Source: a virus
Reading direction: 5' to 3' (one strand)
Length of the DNA: 34,278 nt
IMG/VR virus record: IMGVR_UViG_3300042485_000802
Location: 1 to 34,278 of that record
Within the stretch, counting starts at the first letter, position 1. Every line of letters starts with the position of its first letter. The notes below the pieces were generated by a model. That model did not search any database. It was not told the origin of the DNA and saw only the letters and a list, made by a program, of their open reading frames with translations. A program made the translations under genes and the position numbers. This document shows positions 7,219 through 14,495 of this stretch, piece by piece.

Positions 7219-7519
7219 TAGGAACCCCTTCCAGCTCACATCTTACTCCATATGATTCTAGCAACTTTTTAACTTTAGTTACATATTCAATCAACATTTC
7301 TTTTTCTAAGCCTTGGTATTGTATAAAGTTATCTTCATATAATCTTATTGCTAAAAATTCTGGATACTTAACTATATCCATTTGTAAGTTGTGCACTGGG
7401 CGCTTAATCCCTCTTAATGCTTTTGCCATATCCTGTGTGTAAAAAACTGGTTTGTTAGGCTCCCCAGTCCATTGATTAATTCCATATTTAAAATGATCTT
7501 TATTTTTATCAATGTACAT
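7202..7519 (-). CDS. Hypothetical protein (105 aa)
   Basis: 105 aa, ATG 7519 overlapping the WhiB-like gene by 11 nt. Mixed alpha/beta, charged, with one Cys near the C-terminus. The order MYIDKNKDHFKYG ... FLAIRLYEDNFIQY ... YVTKVKKLLESYG suggests a small globular fold with a beta-strand core. Not recognised. Position between WhiB and the Cys-pair protein suggests an early or regulatory gene set. Confidence 0.6.
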   Translation of the reverse strand: MYIDKNKDHFKYGINQWTGEPNKPVFYTQDMAKALRGIKRPVHNLQMDIVKYPEFLAIRLYEDNFIQYQGLEKEMLIEYVTKVKKLLESYGVRCELEGVPSARVL

Positions 7520-7820
7520 TCTTTGCCTTCAATCTTTTCCAAACTTCTTTTGTCTTGTGTATATTTCTAGGTTTGTCTATGGACCCAGAATTTAAATAGA
7601 CGCCACCCCAAACTCCATGCTCATTATTTTTTACACCAGACTGGTAACACATTTGTATGACTGGGCAGGATAGGCATGCCTCATCTATGTTTTGTGCTAT
7701 CTTTTCATCAATTTCATATTTTTCGTAAAATAAGTTTGTATTCATTCCACGACATATAGCAAGATGCCACCAATCAAAATCATCTTCATCAATGCCTAAA
7801 CTATTTAAGATACTTGACAT
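7509..7820 (-). CDS. WhiB-family Fe-S transcriptional regulator
   Basis: 103 aa from ATG 7820. The four cluster ligands of the family are present: Cys23, then Cys49-x2-Cys52-x5-Cys58, followed by the GVWGG turn at 69-73 and a Lys/Arg-rich C-terminal tail that would contact DNA. WhiB proteins bind the housekeeping sigma factor and a [4Fe-4S] cluster and occur in Actinobacteria and their phages, so this gene is the best host indicator in the window. An upstream ATG at 7853 is possible but lacks a ribosome site; GGAGG lies 13 nt before ATG 7820. The start overlaps the preceding gene by 20 nt. Confidence 0.85.
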   Translation of the reverse strand: MSSILNSLGIDEDDFDWWHLAICRGMNTNLFYEKYEIDEKIAQNIDEACLSCPVIQMCYQSGVKNNEHGVWGGVYLNSGSIDKPRNIHKTKEVWKRLKAKNVH

Positions 7821-8034
7821 ATTTTTTTGGCAACCTCCAAGATCCATTTTCATTTAGGATAAACGTTTTAAATGTACCCCAACTGTCTTTATGATACATT
7901 CCATTTACATTAAAGTACCCAGAGGCATCTTTTTCCCACACAATTAAATCATAATTATTCCAGAATGAATCCTGCAATAAATTATTATATCTTTTAATAA
8001 AGATTTCTACTCCAATTGTGTTTAAATGTAGCAT
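7801..8034 (-). CDS. Hypothetical protein (77 aa)
   Basis: 77 aa, ATG 8034 in a TAATG overlap with the upstream oxygenase gene. Rich in aromatic residues (Trp, Tyr, Phe), e.g. DSFWNNYDLIVWEKDASGYF, with a basic C-terminus RLPKKYVKYLK. No Cys. No family recognised. Position between an oxygenase and WhiB suggests co-expression with both. Confidence 0.6.
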   Translation of the reverse strand: MLHLNTIGVEIFIKRYNNLLQDSFWNNYDLIVWEKDASGYFNVNGMYHKDSWGTFKTFILNENGSWRLPKKYVKYLK

Positions 8035-8615
8035 TACTTCCTGCTTGCCATCTTTACTTGATCCATAATTCTTTTTCTAAATTCTACATCAATATCATCT
8101 AGATCAGAGTGCTCTAGGTGGCAAAATATCATATCGCAAACATCATCTTCTTTAAACTCTACTGGTTTTCTTGAATGAACCTGATGGGTGCCAGAGAATG
8201 TTAAAGCTTGATTATCCTTTAAGGAATATTCTTTGCCATTAACTATTATAGGCCAGTCTAATGTTGATTTCATTTGTATATCAAAAGTCAACATTGGCTT
8301 TGTAAACACCGAATCTATGTGGAAATCTAGATTTGGCGCTATATGAGAACTTGTGTCATACCGTGCAAATTGAATTCCCAAGATATTGATTCTTTTGCCG
8401 TACTCTTTCTCGACAGCATCCTCAATAGTATTGTATATATCTTCTGCACCACTAGATCTTGAATCAAATTCTTTAATATAAAATACAGTTTGTCCCCATG
8501 GATTTTGATTCTTAATCTTGTCTTTTGGACAATTTTCTACAGACTTATATATTCTATCTATTTGATCTTGTGTAAAAATATTATCGATAATTTTATTCTC
8601 TATGTCTGGATTCAT
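8034..8615 (-). CDS. 2OG-Fe(II) oxygenase-like protein
   Basis: 193 aa, ATG 8615 in TAATG overlap with another oxygenase gene. The candidate iron triad is His99-x-Asp101 (DFHID) and His147, with Arg149 (QVHSRKP). The Ser-Thr-Leu-Asp-Trp-Pro block (117-122) is shared with the paralogue at 1075-1662, about 25% similar by eye elsewhere. An N-terminal helical part (1-80) precedes the beta-helix core. Hydroxylation of an amino acid, sugar or lipid is the expected chemistry, substrate unknown. Two tandem oxygenases follow a degenerate SGNH paralogue here. Confidence 0.65.
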   Translation of the reverse strand: MNPDIENKIIDNIFTQDQIDRIYKSVENCPKDKIKNQNPWGQTVFYIKEFDSRSSGAEDIYNTIEDAVEKEYGKRINILGIQFARYDTSSHIAPNLDFHIDSVFTKPMLTFDIQMKSTLDWPIIVNGKEYSLKDNQALTFSGTHQVHSRKPVEFKEDDVCDMIFCHLEHSDLDDIDVEFRKRIMDQVKMASRK

Positions 8616-9316
8616 TAGTATTGCCTCAAGTGTGAGGAGTCCTCCCCTTCATTAACCCATAAATTCTTAGAAGCCTCAGAATTATATTCTAAGTTTGGAA
8701 CTTCCATTCCAATATCAAAAGTGTACCAAGTGGGTAAAGTAAATCTTAAACCTGAATCTACATTTTTAACATAATGTAGATAAGAATTGTTTGCTGGGAA
8801 CAGTACCATGTCGCCAGCTTTTGGCTTTATTTCTAAATCGTAATCAGGCCAGCCGATTTCTCCGCCCACATAGTTATCATTTGGGTAGATTAGAGCAGTA
8901 ATGTTTAATTTAAAATAGTTTGATTTTATAAGTGGAGATCCGTCTGGATACTGGCAATCTGAGTGTAGTCCACTTGACATTTCTGGTTGCCACTTAACAA
9001 TATGGAATGGGTTCCATGGCATTCTCTTTACCTTAATTCCATACTTTTTAGAATAGTTTTCCTGTATTAACTCATAAACCTTATCCGCACATCTTTGCAT
9101 GATATTAAACAGTTCAACATTTTCTTCGTATATCTTTTTACCTGTAAGGGTCTTACCGCCAGAAAATTCTGGGTCATCTTTGTAGAGCTCTACATATGAC
9201 ATTATGGTGTCAATCTCATCTTGTGTTATGAAATTGTTTACATGTATAATGTTGTCTTTTGACTTTCCTATTTTGTCAAAAAAGTTTTGATAATAACTCC
9301 ATATCTCATCGTACAT
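8615..9316 (-). CDS. Prolyl-4-hydroxylase-type 2OG-Fe(II) oxygenase
   Basis: 233 aa. ATG 9316 is chosen because AAAGGAG lies upstream; a longer frame to 9373 has no such site. Triad His118-x-Asp120 (GLHSDCQ) and His181 (YLHYVKNV), 2-oxoglutarate ligand Arg191. The stretch LIYPNDNYVGGEIGWPDY, then LEIKPKAGDMVLFP, is the standard prolyl hydroxylase core. Relative of 29359-30270. In phages such enzymes may modify proteins or small molecules; cyanophage and pelagiphage examples are known but substrates mostly are not. Confidence 0.8.
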   Translation of the reverse strand: MYDEIWSYYQNFFDKIGKSKDNIIHVNNFITQDEIDTIMSYVELYKDDPEFSGGKTLTGKKIYEENVELFNIMQRCADKVYELIQENYSKKYGIKVKRMPWNPFHIVKWQPEMSSGLHSDCQYPDGSPLIKSNYFKLNITALIYPNDNYVGGEIGWPDYDLEIKPKAGDMVLFPANNSYLHYVKNVDSGLRFTLPTWYTFDIGMEVPNLEYNSEASKNLWVNEGEDSSHLRQY

Positions 9317-10040
9317 TTTTTTCGATCTCCTTTTTAAAAGAATTAAAAATATGCTCTTGGTCCATATTTCCAATCATATAGAAAAACCCATCAAAGTTGT
9401 GCTTGTTTAAAAAATTGTTTGTTCTTGGATCCCAAGATGTCCAACATAAATCTATTCCTGCAGCTTTACAATATTGTTCTAGCGTAAAAATTGACTGTAT
9501 ATACTTTAAAGCCAATAGCTTTGGAGAAACATCATGAGGGTAAGCCATCAGGTTATGTTCTATGCCACCATCTTCTTTTCTATACATCTTGGGCTTAAAA
9601 CCCTTAGCTTCTGGCCACCAGCCGTAAGCCCTAATCATCTCTGGCATCAGCACGAATATCTTTGATGGCTTTCCGTATGAGTTAATATATTTTAAAATGT
9701 TATATATTATTCTATTAGAGTCAGCTCCTGGGTAGGATAGGTTTACAAACTTAGACTTATCTTTATAGAACTCGTTATGTATTCTGTAGGCCCACCCATT
9801 TTCATACTTAACGTCTATTGGTATAGTAACCTCGCAACCAGCAAAAACAATATTGTTCTCTGGGTCTGCAACTGGTGAGAAATCGTCACACCTTAATCCA
9901 ACATTATTTAATTTATAATTAATGTCTTCTGTTTCTTCCCATGGATTTTGATAATCAAATAGTTTTTCAACTTTATTTGAAAACCAAGAATAGAAAGACG
10001 GACTAATGTCTTCTATTTCATTAAAATATTGTGGTTCCAA
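9306..10040 (-). CDS. SGNH-like protein, paralogue 2 of 3, nucleophile replaced
   Basis: 244 aa from TTG 10040 with AGGT upstream. It aligns by eye with the two other SGNH-like genes: FAGCEVTIP (66-74) against GGCSETEGVG, then WAYRIHNEF, SYPGAD, a YGKPSKIFVLMPE block and WTSWDP. Two active-site parts are missing: the nucleophile Ser is Glu70, and the protein stops before the C-terminal Asp-x-His block found in the others. It is likely catalytically dead or has a new role, for example substrate binding for the oxygenases downstream. No frameshift remnant of the missing end is seen. Confidence 0.55.
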   Translation of the reverse strand: MEPQYFNEIEDISPSFYSWFSNKVEKLFDYQNPWEETEDINYKLNNVGLRCDDFSPVADPENNIVFAGCEVTIPIDVKYENGWAYRIHNEFYKDKSKFVNLSYPGADSNRIIYNILKYINSYGKPSKIFVLMPEMIRAYGWWPEAKGFKPKMYRKEDGGIEHNLMAYPHDVSPKLLALKYIQSIFTLEQYCKAAGIDLCWTSWDPRTNNFLNKHNFDGFFYMIGNMDQEHIFNSFKKEIEKNVR

Positions 10041-10077
10041 TTTTACCTAATCTGTTAGTGTTAAGCCTTAATATACA

Positions 10078-10107
10078 ATTATACAGTAATTTAAAATAGA
10101 TTGTCAA
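10078..10107 (-). promoter_or_regulatory. Promoter with short leader
   Basis: -35 TTGACA at 10107-10102, 18 bp spacer, -10 TATAAT at 10083-10078. Predicted start near 10071, leaving about a 30 nt leader before TTG 10040. Unlike the leaderless promoters this one serves a gene with a weak AGGT site and a non-ATG start. Confidence 0.75.
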
Positions 10108-10113
10108 CTGTTT

Positions 10114-10341
10114 TTATGGTTTATTTTTAGGTATTAATGTTTGAGGTCCATCTGTTCCAAACAAAGACTTTTTTACTGGGACGCAGTTAGGAACTCTTCT
10201 TCCGTTTTTGTCTTTCATTCCTACCTGTTTATATCCAGCCCAGCAAGCTTTTTCTACATTGTCCCATTTATCTTCTTCCTCATTTTCTGAGTCGTAGGAT
10301 TTTGAAATTTCTTCGTCTGATAGGTTATATAAATTATCCAT
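10114..10341 (-). CDS. Small acidic protein with CWAGYKQVGMK motif
   Basis: 75 aa, ATG 10341, 2 nt after the endolysin stop. An acidic N-terminus (ENEEEDKWD) is followed by CWAGYKQVGMKDKNGRRVPNC, a motif I recall from many marine and freshwater phage proteins, where it often sits at the C-terminus of structural or head proteins. Cys at about 33 and 53 bracket the motif. Last gene of the lysis-region unit. Role unknown; a small virion protein is plausible. Confidence 0.65.
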   Translation of the reverse strand: MDNLYNLSDEEISKSYDSENEEEDKWDNVEKACWAGYKQVGMKDKNGRRVPNCVPVKKSLFGTDGPQTLIPKNKP

Positions 10342-10343
10342 TT

Positions 10344-10928
10344 TTAGTCTTTAATTGCTTGTCCACATGATGAACATGTTTTTGGCTTTTTTGCTTTAGC
10401 AGGAGTTTCTGTTTTTGTTTTTCCAGATGCACCAAACTTAGGTCTTCCAAAACCTACAATAGAAATCATTACGCCAGCTTTATTCTTTTTGTAGGCACGA
10501 AGTTGTTTGCAAACTTCTCCGCCATTTCTTTGGCTTCCAGATTTCTTTGAAGAAGTGTTTCCTTCAATACACCAAACAGTTCCGTCTTCGTTGTCTTTAA
10601 CAACAATTCCTACATGAGAAATTCTATCGACGCCATCTGATGGGAAATCAAAATAGGCAATATCTCCTGGCTCTGGATCTGCAATATCTCCATCAACCCA
10701 TGCCCCAGCCTTTTTAAAGGCTGCTGCTCCGCCTGGAGTATAAACAGTGTTTGGAATCTTTACTCCAGCTTCATTTCCGCACCAGTTAACAAAACTTCCG
10801 CACCATGGTTGAAAGTTAGCTTTTGTGTAAGCGCCGTACTTTGTTTCGTTATCCTTTGGACCCTCAATAGTTCCTAATTCTGCTGTAGCAACTTCAATCA
10901 AACGTGCTGCTGTACCTTGCTCTGCCAT
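10344..10928 (-). CDS. Endolysin, CHAP-domain amidase/peptidase with C-terminal zinc knuckle
   Basis: 194 aa from ATG 10928 (TAATG overlap with the upstream gene). The CHAP core has Cys43 (QPWCGSFVNWC), His105 (ISHVGIV) and a third polar residue in IEGN (Glu122/Asn124); EPGDIAYFD is the typical strand before the His. The tail after about 165 is a Lys/Pro-rich linker ending in CSSCGQ, a single Cys pair possibly binding metal or host wall. The enzyme would cleave peptidoglycan cross-bridges at the end of infection. It lacks a signal peptide, so release would need a holin. Confidence 0.85.
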   Translation of the reverse strand: MAEQGTAARLIEVATAELGTIEGPKDNETKYGAYTKANFQPWCGSFVNWCGNEAGVKIPNTVYTPGGAAAFKKAGAWVDGDIADPEPGDIAYFDFPSDGVDRISHVGIVVKDNEDGTVWCIEGNTSSKKSGSQRNGGEVCKQLRAYKKNKAGVMISIVGFGRPKFGASGKTKTETPAKAKKPKTCSSCGQAIKD

Positions 10929-11338
10929 TAGTCTTTGTCCCAATTTGTGTCAACTGGCTGCTCTGATGGCATCTGTCCATCTGGCTTTGCTGCAAGACGT
11001 GCTGCTGTAGCATCGATCTCTGCCTCTAACTTCTTATCAGCCTGTGTGTTCTTAGCATCCATTTCTTTGTTTTGAAGCTGTGCTGCCATAATATCTTTAG
11101 CGCCTGAATTACCAATAAGAATTCCTGCAAGTGTGCCTGTAATAAATGTTGCAATACTTCCTAGAACATTAAAAAACATTTTGTCGTTTTCTGACTGTGC
11201 TCCTATTGGTTGAGTTACAAATAATAATCCGTAAATAATTCCAATTGCTGTTAGAAATAAAATGCTTCCAAGAGTTATTCCTAGAATAAACTTTAATCGA
11301 GCATCTAAGTCTGCAGGCGTTAATCTTTCTTTAGCCAT
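10928..11338 (-). CDS. Two-pass membrane protein, holin-like
   Basis: 136 aa, ATG 11338 with AGGAA upstream and an 8 nt overlap with the lipoprotein gene. Two membrane helices (about 16-40 and 58-78) separated by a short loop, then a charged Ala/Lys/Glu coiled coil (about 85-120). It sits immediately upstream of the endolysin and its stop overlaps the endolysin start, so a holin or other lysis role is the best guess. Alternatively a membrane-bound structural chaperone. Confidence 0.6.
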   Translation of the reverse strand: MAKERLTPADLDARLKFILGITLGSILFLTAIGIIYGLLFVTQPIGAQSENDKMFFNVLGSIATFITGTLAGILIGNSGAKDIMAAQLQNKEMDAKNTQADKKLEAEIDATAARLAAKPDGQMPSEQPVDTNWDKD

Positions 11339-11546
11339 TTGTTATTTCCTGTTCTGGTGTAGTAGGTGTAATTTTTATTACATCCTTTGTGCAAGTCTGT
11401 GAGGCCTCACAGACTGGTGGATTACATTCTGAGTTTTTCCAGTTTGCTGGATCTTGGCATGGGTATCTATAATGCCCACTATATCCACACGAACTCAATA
11501 ATACCATTAATAGCCCAGATAGGGCAATAGCGATTGACTTATTCAT
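11331..11546 (-). CDS. Small lipoprotein with Cys-rich exterior
   Basis: 71 aa, ATG 11546. Signal peptide II: hydrophobic 5-17 and lipobox LLSSC with lipid-modified Cys20. Mature part GYSGHYRYPCQDPANWKNSECNPPVCEASQTC has further Cys at 30, 41, 46 and 52 that may pair. Similar small lipoproteins appear beside lysis genes in marine phages as I remember; in a host without an outer membrane a spanin is unlikely, so superinfection exclusion or surface masking is possible. No ribosome site beyond AGGG; the -10 at 11553-11558 would make it leaderless. Confidence 0.7.
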   Translation of the reverse strand: MNKSIAIALSGLLMVLLSSCGYSGHYRYPCQDPANWKNSECNPPVCEASQTCTKDVIKITPTTPEQEITNG

Positions 11547-11552
11547 ATCCCT

Positions 11553-11558
11553 ATTATA
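11553..11558 (-). promoter_or_regulatory. -10 box of possible leaderless promoter for lipoprotein gene
   Basis: TATAAT with the A of ATG 11546 exactly 7 nt downstream. The hexamer at 17 bp (AGAAAT) is not a convincing -35, so promoter strength is doubtful. Spacing is identical to the stronger leaderless promoters. Confidence 0.45.
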
Positions 11559-11560
11559 CC

Positions 11561-11743
11561 CTACTCTGAATCCTTATTTCTGATTGGGCTAGTTGCTACC
11601 CATAAAGCAGTCGTGGCTATAATTCCATATCCAACAATAGTCTTTGCACTTCCGTCCAGAACTACCCAAGCAATAAACATTCCAAGAAGGGTCCATGCTT
11701 GGTCAACCATATCTTTTAGGATATTCTTTATTATTCTTACCAT
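11561..11743 (-). CDS. Small holin-like membrane protein
   Basis: 60 aa, ATG 11743 with AGGAGG at 6 nt, overlapping the upstream large gene by 7 nt. Two hydrophobic helices (about 15-32 and 36-52), TLLGMFIAWVVLDG and IVGYGIIATTALWVA, with charged ends RIIKNILKD and RNKDSE. Size, topology and location in the lysis region fit a class II holin, but the other small membrane protein at 10928-11338 competes for that role. Confidence 0.6.
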   Translation of the reverse strand: MVRIIKNILKDMVDQAWTLLGMFIAWVVLDGSAKTIVGYGIIATTALWVATSPIRNKDSE

Positions 11744-14247
11744 TTTCTTCCTCCTCGTGAACCTGGTGAATTAGCTCCTGATGAGCCTCCCCCAGAATTT
11801 CCTCCGCCTCCTGTGCCACCTCCAGTGGCTCCTCCTGTGGCAACTGCTGCTGCGTTAATTGCTGCACCTGCTGCGACAACTGTTGCTACAACCATTTCTG
11901 TTGCCTCTTCTCTTTCTTCATCTGACATATCGGCGCCTATATTGCTTAGTGCTTCAATAGCCGCTCCAGGGTCTGAAAATGCTGTTGATAATAACTCTGC
12001 AGGATTTTCAAGCAATACCAAAGATGCTGCTACCTCTGCTGTAATAACAACTTCGTTACCATTTTCATCCTGCCTTACTTCAACTGGAGTAGATGCAGGT
12101 AAGTCTTTATATTCAATTCCAGCTTCTTGAATTTGTTCTTTAGTTAAAGATTCTCCAGGAACAATAGACTCTACGAGTGCATCTGCTATCAATTCCTTTT
12201 CTGAATTAGTTAATTTTCCATCTTCAGATAAAGCATCTGCAAGGTTTTGAACTTCTTCTGCAGTTACTTCACCATCACTTGCTAATTCATTTAAAATATC
12301 TTCTGCTTCCTCTGTATCTATTTTACCATCAGATAATGCGTCATCAACAGATTCTTCTACTGCTTCTTCTGATCCCGTCACAGGCTCTGTGTCAATTGGT
12401 TCTGTCTCCACAGGCTCTGTGTCAATTGGTTCTGTCTCCACAGGCTCTGTGTCAATTGGTTCTGTCTCCACAGGCTCTGTGTCAATTGGTTCTGTCTCCA
12501 CAGGCTCTGTGTCAATTGGTTCTGTCTCCACAGGTGTGGTATCAACTGGTGTGGTAGTTACTGGTGTAGTGTCTACAGGTGGCACGACTACTGGTGTAGT
12601 GTCTACAGGTGGCACGACTACTGGTGGTTCAACTGGTGCAGGTGGAGTAGGGGCTGGCAAGGGCGCTGGTGCAGGAACTGCATCAATTACTGTTTGTGCT
12701 GCTGCTACTATTGTAGGTGCAGTAGTTACTTTTTCTACGGCTGTAGAAACAATTGCAAGGTCTGCCACCTTTTCAGTTAATGTTGTGCTTGCTGCTGCTA
12801 ATGCCGTTACAGTATTTTGTGAAACAGTTGCAATAGGTGCAATAACTGTATTTGTATTTGCTGTATTTGTTGCAACAATAGCAGTAACTGCTGAGTTTAA
12901 TGTAGCAATTTGTGCATTTGCTGTATCAATTGCTGCCAAGACTGCTGCATTGTCTGGATCAGGGGTAGGAGTAAATGCAGCGCCTTGACTAATTGTTCCA
13001 GTAAATCCCGTAGTAGTACTTGTATTACTAATATTTGTTACGGGACCATTTGTAGTCTCTCTTACGTTAAATCTAGCACCATTTGGGATTGGTCCAGTCA
13101 CGCTTACATCTGCTTGCCAGGCACCATCTGAAGGATTAACATCCGCATTAAATCTAACTTGAGTCATTTGTGTTTCTGCTGTCTGCAAAGGATAAACTCT
13201 AAGATCCCAAGCAACGCTAAGGGTGTTTGTAGTTGTTGAATATGTAATTCCAGATCCATTACTCCAGGTAGTCCAGTCATATCCTGCTATAGAAATAGAA
13301 GGCGCATTTGGAGTAGAATAATAGTTTGCACCTTCATTTACACCAAATGTAATAGTGGCATTGGACCCGACGTAAACATTATTGTATGTGACTCCGCCCA
13401 TCTGTAAATTAAATGGAAGGTTCATTCGAACACCAGCGTCATCTACATTAGATAAAACGTTTGTGGTAGTGCCAATGGTTGCCGCTAGAGCATTGACTGC
13501 ATCTTGAGCGTTATTAATTGCTACGTTTGCTTGAGTTAATTGTGTTTGAGCCTCTGTCCGTGCAGGTGTTACTGCTGCCACTGCCGTAGTTGCTGTAGCA
13601 ACTGTTGTAGTGGCCGTATCTATTGCTGTTTGTGCTGATTGAACTAAAACTGTGGCCGTTTCTGATTGGGCAACTTCTGTTGCAATTGCTGTGGCTACTT
13701 GTGCAACTGTGGTTGGGGTCTCTGTCATTAATGGAGTTGCTGTTGCTATCACAGTGGCTACTGCAGAATCTACAGTAGTAACGGCTTGCGTTATTACTGC
13801 TTGTGCCGCTACAACCTCTGGTGTTTGGGTTGTGGCTGTTGCTGGTATTGCGGCTACAGCCTGTGTAACTGCTGTTACCGTTGAAGTAATTGTTTGAACA
13901 ACTGTTGTTGCAGTTTCTACTGCTGAAGATACATTTGATACTTCTGCTACCGCCGTAGTTGCTGCTGCTACGGCCGTAGTTGCTGCTGCTACGGCAGCGT
14001 TAGACGCTGTTACTGATTCAACTGCAGTGGCTATGGTTACTGTTGCTGTATCTGATGCTGCTGCAGCTTGTGCAACTTCTGTAGTTGCTGTTGCAATTGC
14101 TGTGTTAACTGCTTGCTGTGCAGGGCTTACTACAACTTGCTCTGCAGGTGCTGGTGGCTCATTAGCATTAGCAAAATTAGGACTAAAAAGGAAAAGCCAG
14201 CCGATTATAAAAAGGCTGGTTAAAAAATACTGTAGCTTTCTAGTCAA
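11737..14247 (-). CDS. Large secreted Ala/Thr/Val-rich repeat protein
   Basis: 836 aa, TTG 14247 with AGGAG at 8 nt. A signal peptide ends near residue 29 (FANA). Then: an Ala/Thr/Val helical region (30-255); a beta-rich domain (about 265-430) opening DDAGVRMNLPF and containing VYVGSNATITFG, as in nidogen/adhesin-like modules; more Ala/Thr/Val sequence; a Pro/Val/Thr stretch with five 10-residue PVETEPIDTE repeats (about 570-625); three DG-containing EF-hand-like segments (about 635-690: DGKIDTEEAEDIL, DGEVTAEEVQNL, DGKLTNSEKEL); and a Gly/Ser-rich tail. Low Cys. It looks like an extracellular or virion adhesin. Its position before the lysis genes fits a late gene. Function inferred only. Confidence 0.8.
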   Translation of the reverse strand: MTRKLQYFLTSLFIIGWLFLFSPNFANANEPPAPAEQVVVSPAQQAVNTAIATATTEVAQAAAASDTATVTIATAVESVTASNAAVAAATTAVAAATTAVAEVSNVSSAVETATTVVQTITSTVTAVTQAVAAIPATATTQTPEVVAAQAVITQAVTTVDSAVATVIATATPLMTETPTTVAQVATAIATEVAQSETATVLVQSAQTAIDTATTTVATATTAVAAVTPARTEAQTQLTQANVAINNAQDAVNALAATIGTTTNVLSNVDDAGVRMNLPFNLQMGGVTYNNVYVGSNATITFGVNEGANYYSTPNAPSISIAGYDWTTWSNGSGITYSTTTNTLSVAWDLRVYPLQTAETQMTQVRFNADVNPSDGAWQADVSVTGPIPNGARFNVRETTNGPVTNISNTSTTTGFTGTISQGAAFTPTPDPDNAAVLAAIDTANAQIATLNSAVTAIVATNTANTNTVIAPIATVSQNTVTALAAASTTLTEKVADLAIVSTAVEKVTTAPTIVAAAQTVIDAVPAPAPLPAPTPPAPVEPPVVVPPVDTTPVVVPPVDTTPVTTTPVDTTPVETEPIDTEPVETEPIDTEPVETEPIDTEPVETEPIDTEPVETEPIDTEPVTGSEEAVEESVDDALSDGKIDTEEAEDILNELASDGEVTAEEVQNLADALSEDGKLTNSEKELIADALVESIVPGESLTKEQIQEAGIEYKDLPASTPVEVRQDENGNEVVITAEVAASLVLLENPAELLSTAFSDPGAAIEALSNIGADMSDEEREEATEMVVATVVAAGAAINAAAVATGGATGGGTGGGGNSGGGSSGANSPGSRGGRKW
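12381..12530 (-). repeat. Five perfect 30-bp tandem repeats
   Basis: Five identical copies starting at 12381, 12411, 12441, 12471 and 12501, within the coding region of the large surface protein; each encodes a 10-residue Pro-Val-Glu-Thr-Glu-Pro-Ile-Asp-Thr-Glu unit. Identity at synonymous positions points to recent slippage or recombination. No spacers. Confidence 0.95.
12561..12620 (-). repeat. Two perfect 30-bp tandem repeats
   Basis: Two identical 30-bp copies at 12561-12590 and 12591-12620, next to the five-copy array and in the same reading frame, encoding Val/Pro/Thr-rich linker sequence. Same period, different sequence. Confidence 0.85.
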
Positions 14248-14258
14248 CTAGGTATCTC

Positions 14259-14288
14259 CTAAGTAATGCAATATTTTTGCTTACTTAG
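14259..14288 (-). promoter_or_regulatory. 5' leader hairpin before large surface protein
   Basis: Perfect 8-bp stem (14259-14266 with 14281-14288) extended by 4 bp past a one-base bulge, loop of 5 nt. It would begin almost at the first transcribed base from the -10 at 14291-14296, and its 3' arm ends on the TTAG of the TTAGGAG ribosome site. No T-run follows, so it is not a terminator. Confidence 0.6.
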
Positions 14289-14290
14289 TA

Positions 14291-14296
14291 ATTATA
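14291..14296 (-). promoter_or_regulatory. -10 box before large surface protein gene
   Basis: TATAAT between the fmdB-like stop (14316) and the hairpin. No good -35 at 16-18 bp. Predicted start about 14285-14288, inside the hairpin's first arm. Confidence 0.45.
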
Positions 14297-14315
14297 GCAG
14301 ATGTGTTAGTTTAAA

Positions 14316-14495
14316 TTACTTAGAATCTGTTTTGTAAAATCCATTACCTTTAAATTGTATACCAAAGGAGTGATAGACCTTGTTCATCTTATATCCACAT
14401 TTTTCACAAATTTCTACAGAATCTGACTCTGCAATTGGTCTGTTTACTTCTTTAGTAGAGTCACACTCTATGCATGAGTATTCATATGTTGGCAT
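14316..14495 (-). CDS. FmdB-like zinc ribbon protein (59 aa)
   Basis: 59 aa from ATG 14495, with AAAGGA upstream. It begins MPTYEYSCIECDS, the hallmark start of FmdB-family regulatory zinc ribbons, with Cys pairs CIEC (8-11) and CEKCG (30-34). The C-terminus contains FKGNGFYKTD, also typical (the family ends in F-K-G-x-G-W/F-Y). FmdB-like ribbons are thought to act in gene regulation, with targets unknown. Its transcript carries an unusually structured leader of about 130 nt (14496-14630), so expression is probably controlled after initiation. Confidence 0.85.
   Translation of the reverse strand: MPTYEYSCIECDSTKEVNRPIAESDSVEICEKCGYKMNKVYHSFGIQFKGNGFYKTDSK

Noticed and set aside
9317-9373. 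N-terminal extension of the P4H-type oxygenase
   Set aside because: It lies mostly inside the previous gene's end; ATG 9316 has the AAAGGAG site and gives a family-like N-terminus.
12381-12530. CRISPR-like direct repeats of 30 bp
   Set aside because: The copies are contiguous with no spacers and are in frame in a secreted protein; no cas genes besides a Cas4-like recombination nuclease.
12389-12988. Long plus-strand open frame rich in Gly/Ser/Val
   Set aside because: It is the antisense of the repeat and Ala/Thr/Val-rich parts of the large minus-strand protein; open only because of the biased codons, with no ribosome site or neighbours on that strand.
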